Origin: Nocardia sp. BSTN01
Lineage (GTDB): Bacteria > Actinomycetota > Actinomycetes > Mycobacteriales > Mycobacteriaceae
Reading direction: 5' to 3'
Assembly (NCBI RefSeq): GCF_015354405.1
Contig: NZ_JADKYP010000052.1
Location: 1 to 44,998, forward strand
Length of the DNA: 44,998 bases
Below are positions 44,122 to 44,998 of this stretch, piece by piece (positions within the stretch are counted from its first letter, which is position 1; every line of letters starts with the position of its first letter). Under the pieces are notes generated by a model that saw nothing but the letters and a program-made list of their open reading frames with translations, was not told where the DNA came from and ran no database searches. The position numbers and the translations under genes are program-made.

Positions 44122-44998
44122 GTGAGTCTGGTCCCGAACGTCCTCGCCACCCGGTACGCGAGTCCGCAGCTGGTGCAGTTGTGGTCGCCCGAGAACAAGA
44201 TCGTGCTGGAGCGCCGGCTGTGGCTCGAGGTGCTACGGGCCCAGACCGAACTCGGCGCCGCCGGGACCGAGGCGGTCACCACCGACGTCCTCGAGGATTA
44301 CGAGCGGGTGCTGGGGGAGGTCGATCTGGCCTCGATCGCCGAACGCGAGCGGATCACCCGCCACGATGTGAAGGCGCGCATCGAGGAGTTCAACGCCCTC
44401 GCCGGTCATGAGCAGATCCACAAGGGCATGACCAGCCGGGATCTGACCGAGAACGTGGAGCAGTTGCAGATCCGGCTCTCGCTGGAACATGTCTACGAAC
44501 ACGGTGTGGCGGTCGCTGCCCGGCTGGCCGAGCGGGCCGCCGAATATCAGGCGCTGGTGATGGCCGGACGCTCGCACAACGTGGCGGCGCAGGCCACCAC
44601 CCTGGGCAAGCGGTTCGCGAGTGCAGCCGACGAGGTGCTGATCGCCCTGCGCCGGGTGCGCGAGCTGATCGACCGGTATCCGCTGCGCGGGATCAAGGGG
44701 CCGATGGGGACCGCCCAGGACATGCTCGATCTGTTCGACGGCGACGCTGCCAAACTCGCCGAGCTGGAGCAGAAGGTCGCCCGGCATCTGGGCTTCGCGA
44801 CCGTGCTGACCAGCGTCGGCCAGGTCTATCCCCGCTCACTGGACCACGACGTGATCTCCGCGCTGATCCACTTGGGCGCGGGCCCTTCGTCGTTCGCGCA
44901 CACCGTGCGCCTGATGGCCGGGCACGAACTGGTCACCGAGGGTTTCCAGCCCGGGCAGGTCGGCAGTTCGGCGATGCCGCACAAGATGAACACCCGCT
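44122..44998 (+). CDS. purB: Adenylosuccinate lyase PurB (5' part)
   Basis: About 292 codons are present, running off the window edge. The protein splits adenylosuccinate and SAICAR, both in purine synthesis. Landmarks are LATRYASPQLVQLWSPENKI at the start, GMTSRDLTENVEQLQ, GRSHNVAAQATTLGKR and the fumarate-lyase signature GSSAMPHKMN close to the edge. The usual family length is about 470 residues, so roughly the last 180 are missing. GTG 44122 is chosen from the TANNNT box. Confidence 0.93.
   Translation, partial: MSLVPNVLATRYASPQLVQLWSPENKIVLERRLWLEVLRAQTELGAAGTEAVTTDVLEDYERVLGEVDLASIAERERITRHDVKARIEEFNALAGHEQIHKGMTSRDLTENVEQLQIRLSLEHVYEHGVAVAARLAERAAEYQALVMAGRSHNVAAQATTLGKRFASAADEVLIALRRVRELIDRYPLRGIKGPMGTAQDMLDLFDGDAAKLAELEQKVARHLGFATVLTSVGQVYPRSLDHDVISALIHLGAGPSSFAHTVRLMAGHELVTEGFQPGQVGSSAMPHKMNTR

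Overview
The window is high-GC actinobacterial DNA, most likely from Nocardiaceae (Nocardia or a close Rhodococcus relative). The evidence is a complete Mce4-type operon, a set of sterol side-chain genes each recognisable against a Mycobacterium tuberculosis counterpart (fadA5, cyp125, ltp3, ltp4, fadD19, fadE26, fadE27, fdxD), many GTG starts and ATGA gene overlaps, and many promoters of the actinobacterial TANNNT type that sit 6-8 bases before a start codon (leaderless). No genome search was possible, so the genus is an inference.

Region 1 (about 0.4-11.4 kb) is sterol side-chain catabolism: divergent fadA5 / cyp125, a KSI-like protein, a ltp3-ltp4-DUF35 operon, a divergent LLM-class oxidoreductase, and two acyl-CoA synthetases, the second being FadD19. 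Region 2 (11.4-18.2 kb) is an interruption with no sterol operators: an ECF sigma factor with an NTF2-like tail, a DJ-1/PfpI protein, a decayed MFS transporter, a LysR regulator facing two alpha/beta hydrolases, a VOC protein and a Phd/Doc toxin-antitoxin pair. Region 3 (18.2-32.4 kb) returns to sterol genes: fadE26-fadE27, divergent fdxD and an hsd4A-like SDR, then yrbE4AB-mce4ABCDEF and two Mce-associated proteins, the predicted sterol importer. Region 4 (32.7-45 kb) is housekeeping: otsA, an orphan MbtH-like gene, tRNA-Thr, a TrcRS-like two-component system, a HIT protein, purD, an M23 peptidase, an aspB-like aminotransferase, a TetR regulator and the 5' part of purB.

The sterol genes appear to form one regulon. 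Nine sites match or nearly match the KstR palindrome TNNAACNNGTTNNA, and each lies in front of a sterol gene. Import (Mce4), oxidation of the chain end (CYP125), CoA activation (FadD19 and probably its neighbour), dehydrogenation (FadE26/27), later beta-oxidation (SDR, FadA5) and aldol cleavage of C24-branched chains (Ltp3/Ltp4 with the DUF35 protein) are all encoded within 32 kb.

The most interesting signals are regulatory. In three sterol genes the operator, a TANNNT -10 box and a leaderless GTG start have exactly the same geometry. The mce4 promoter/operator module is duplicated. The Phd/Doc promoter carries two palindromes 21 bp apart, one containing the -10 box. An irregular array of GCAC repeats lies just upstream of the TetR gene.
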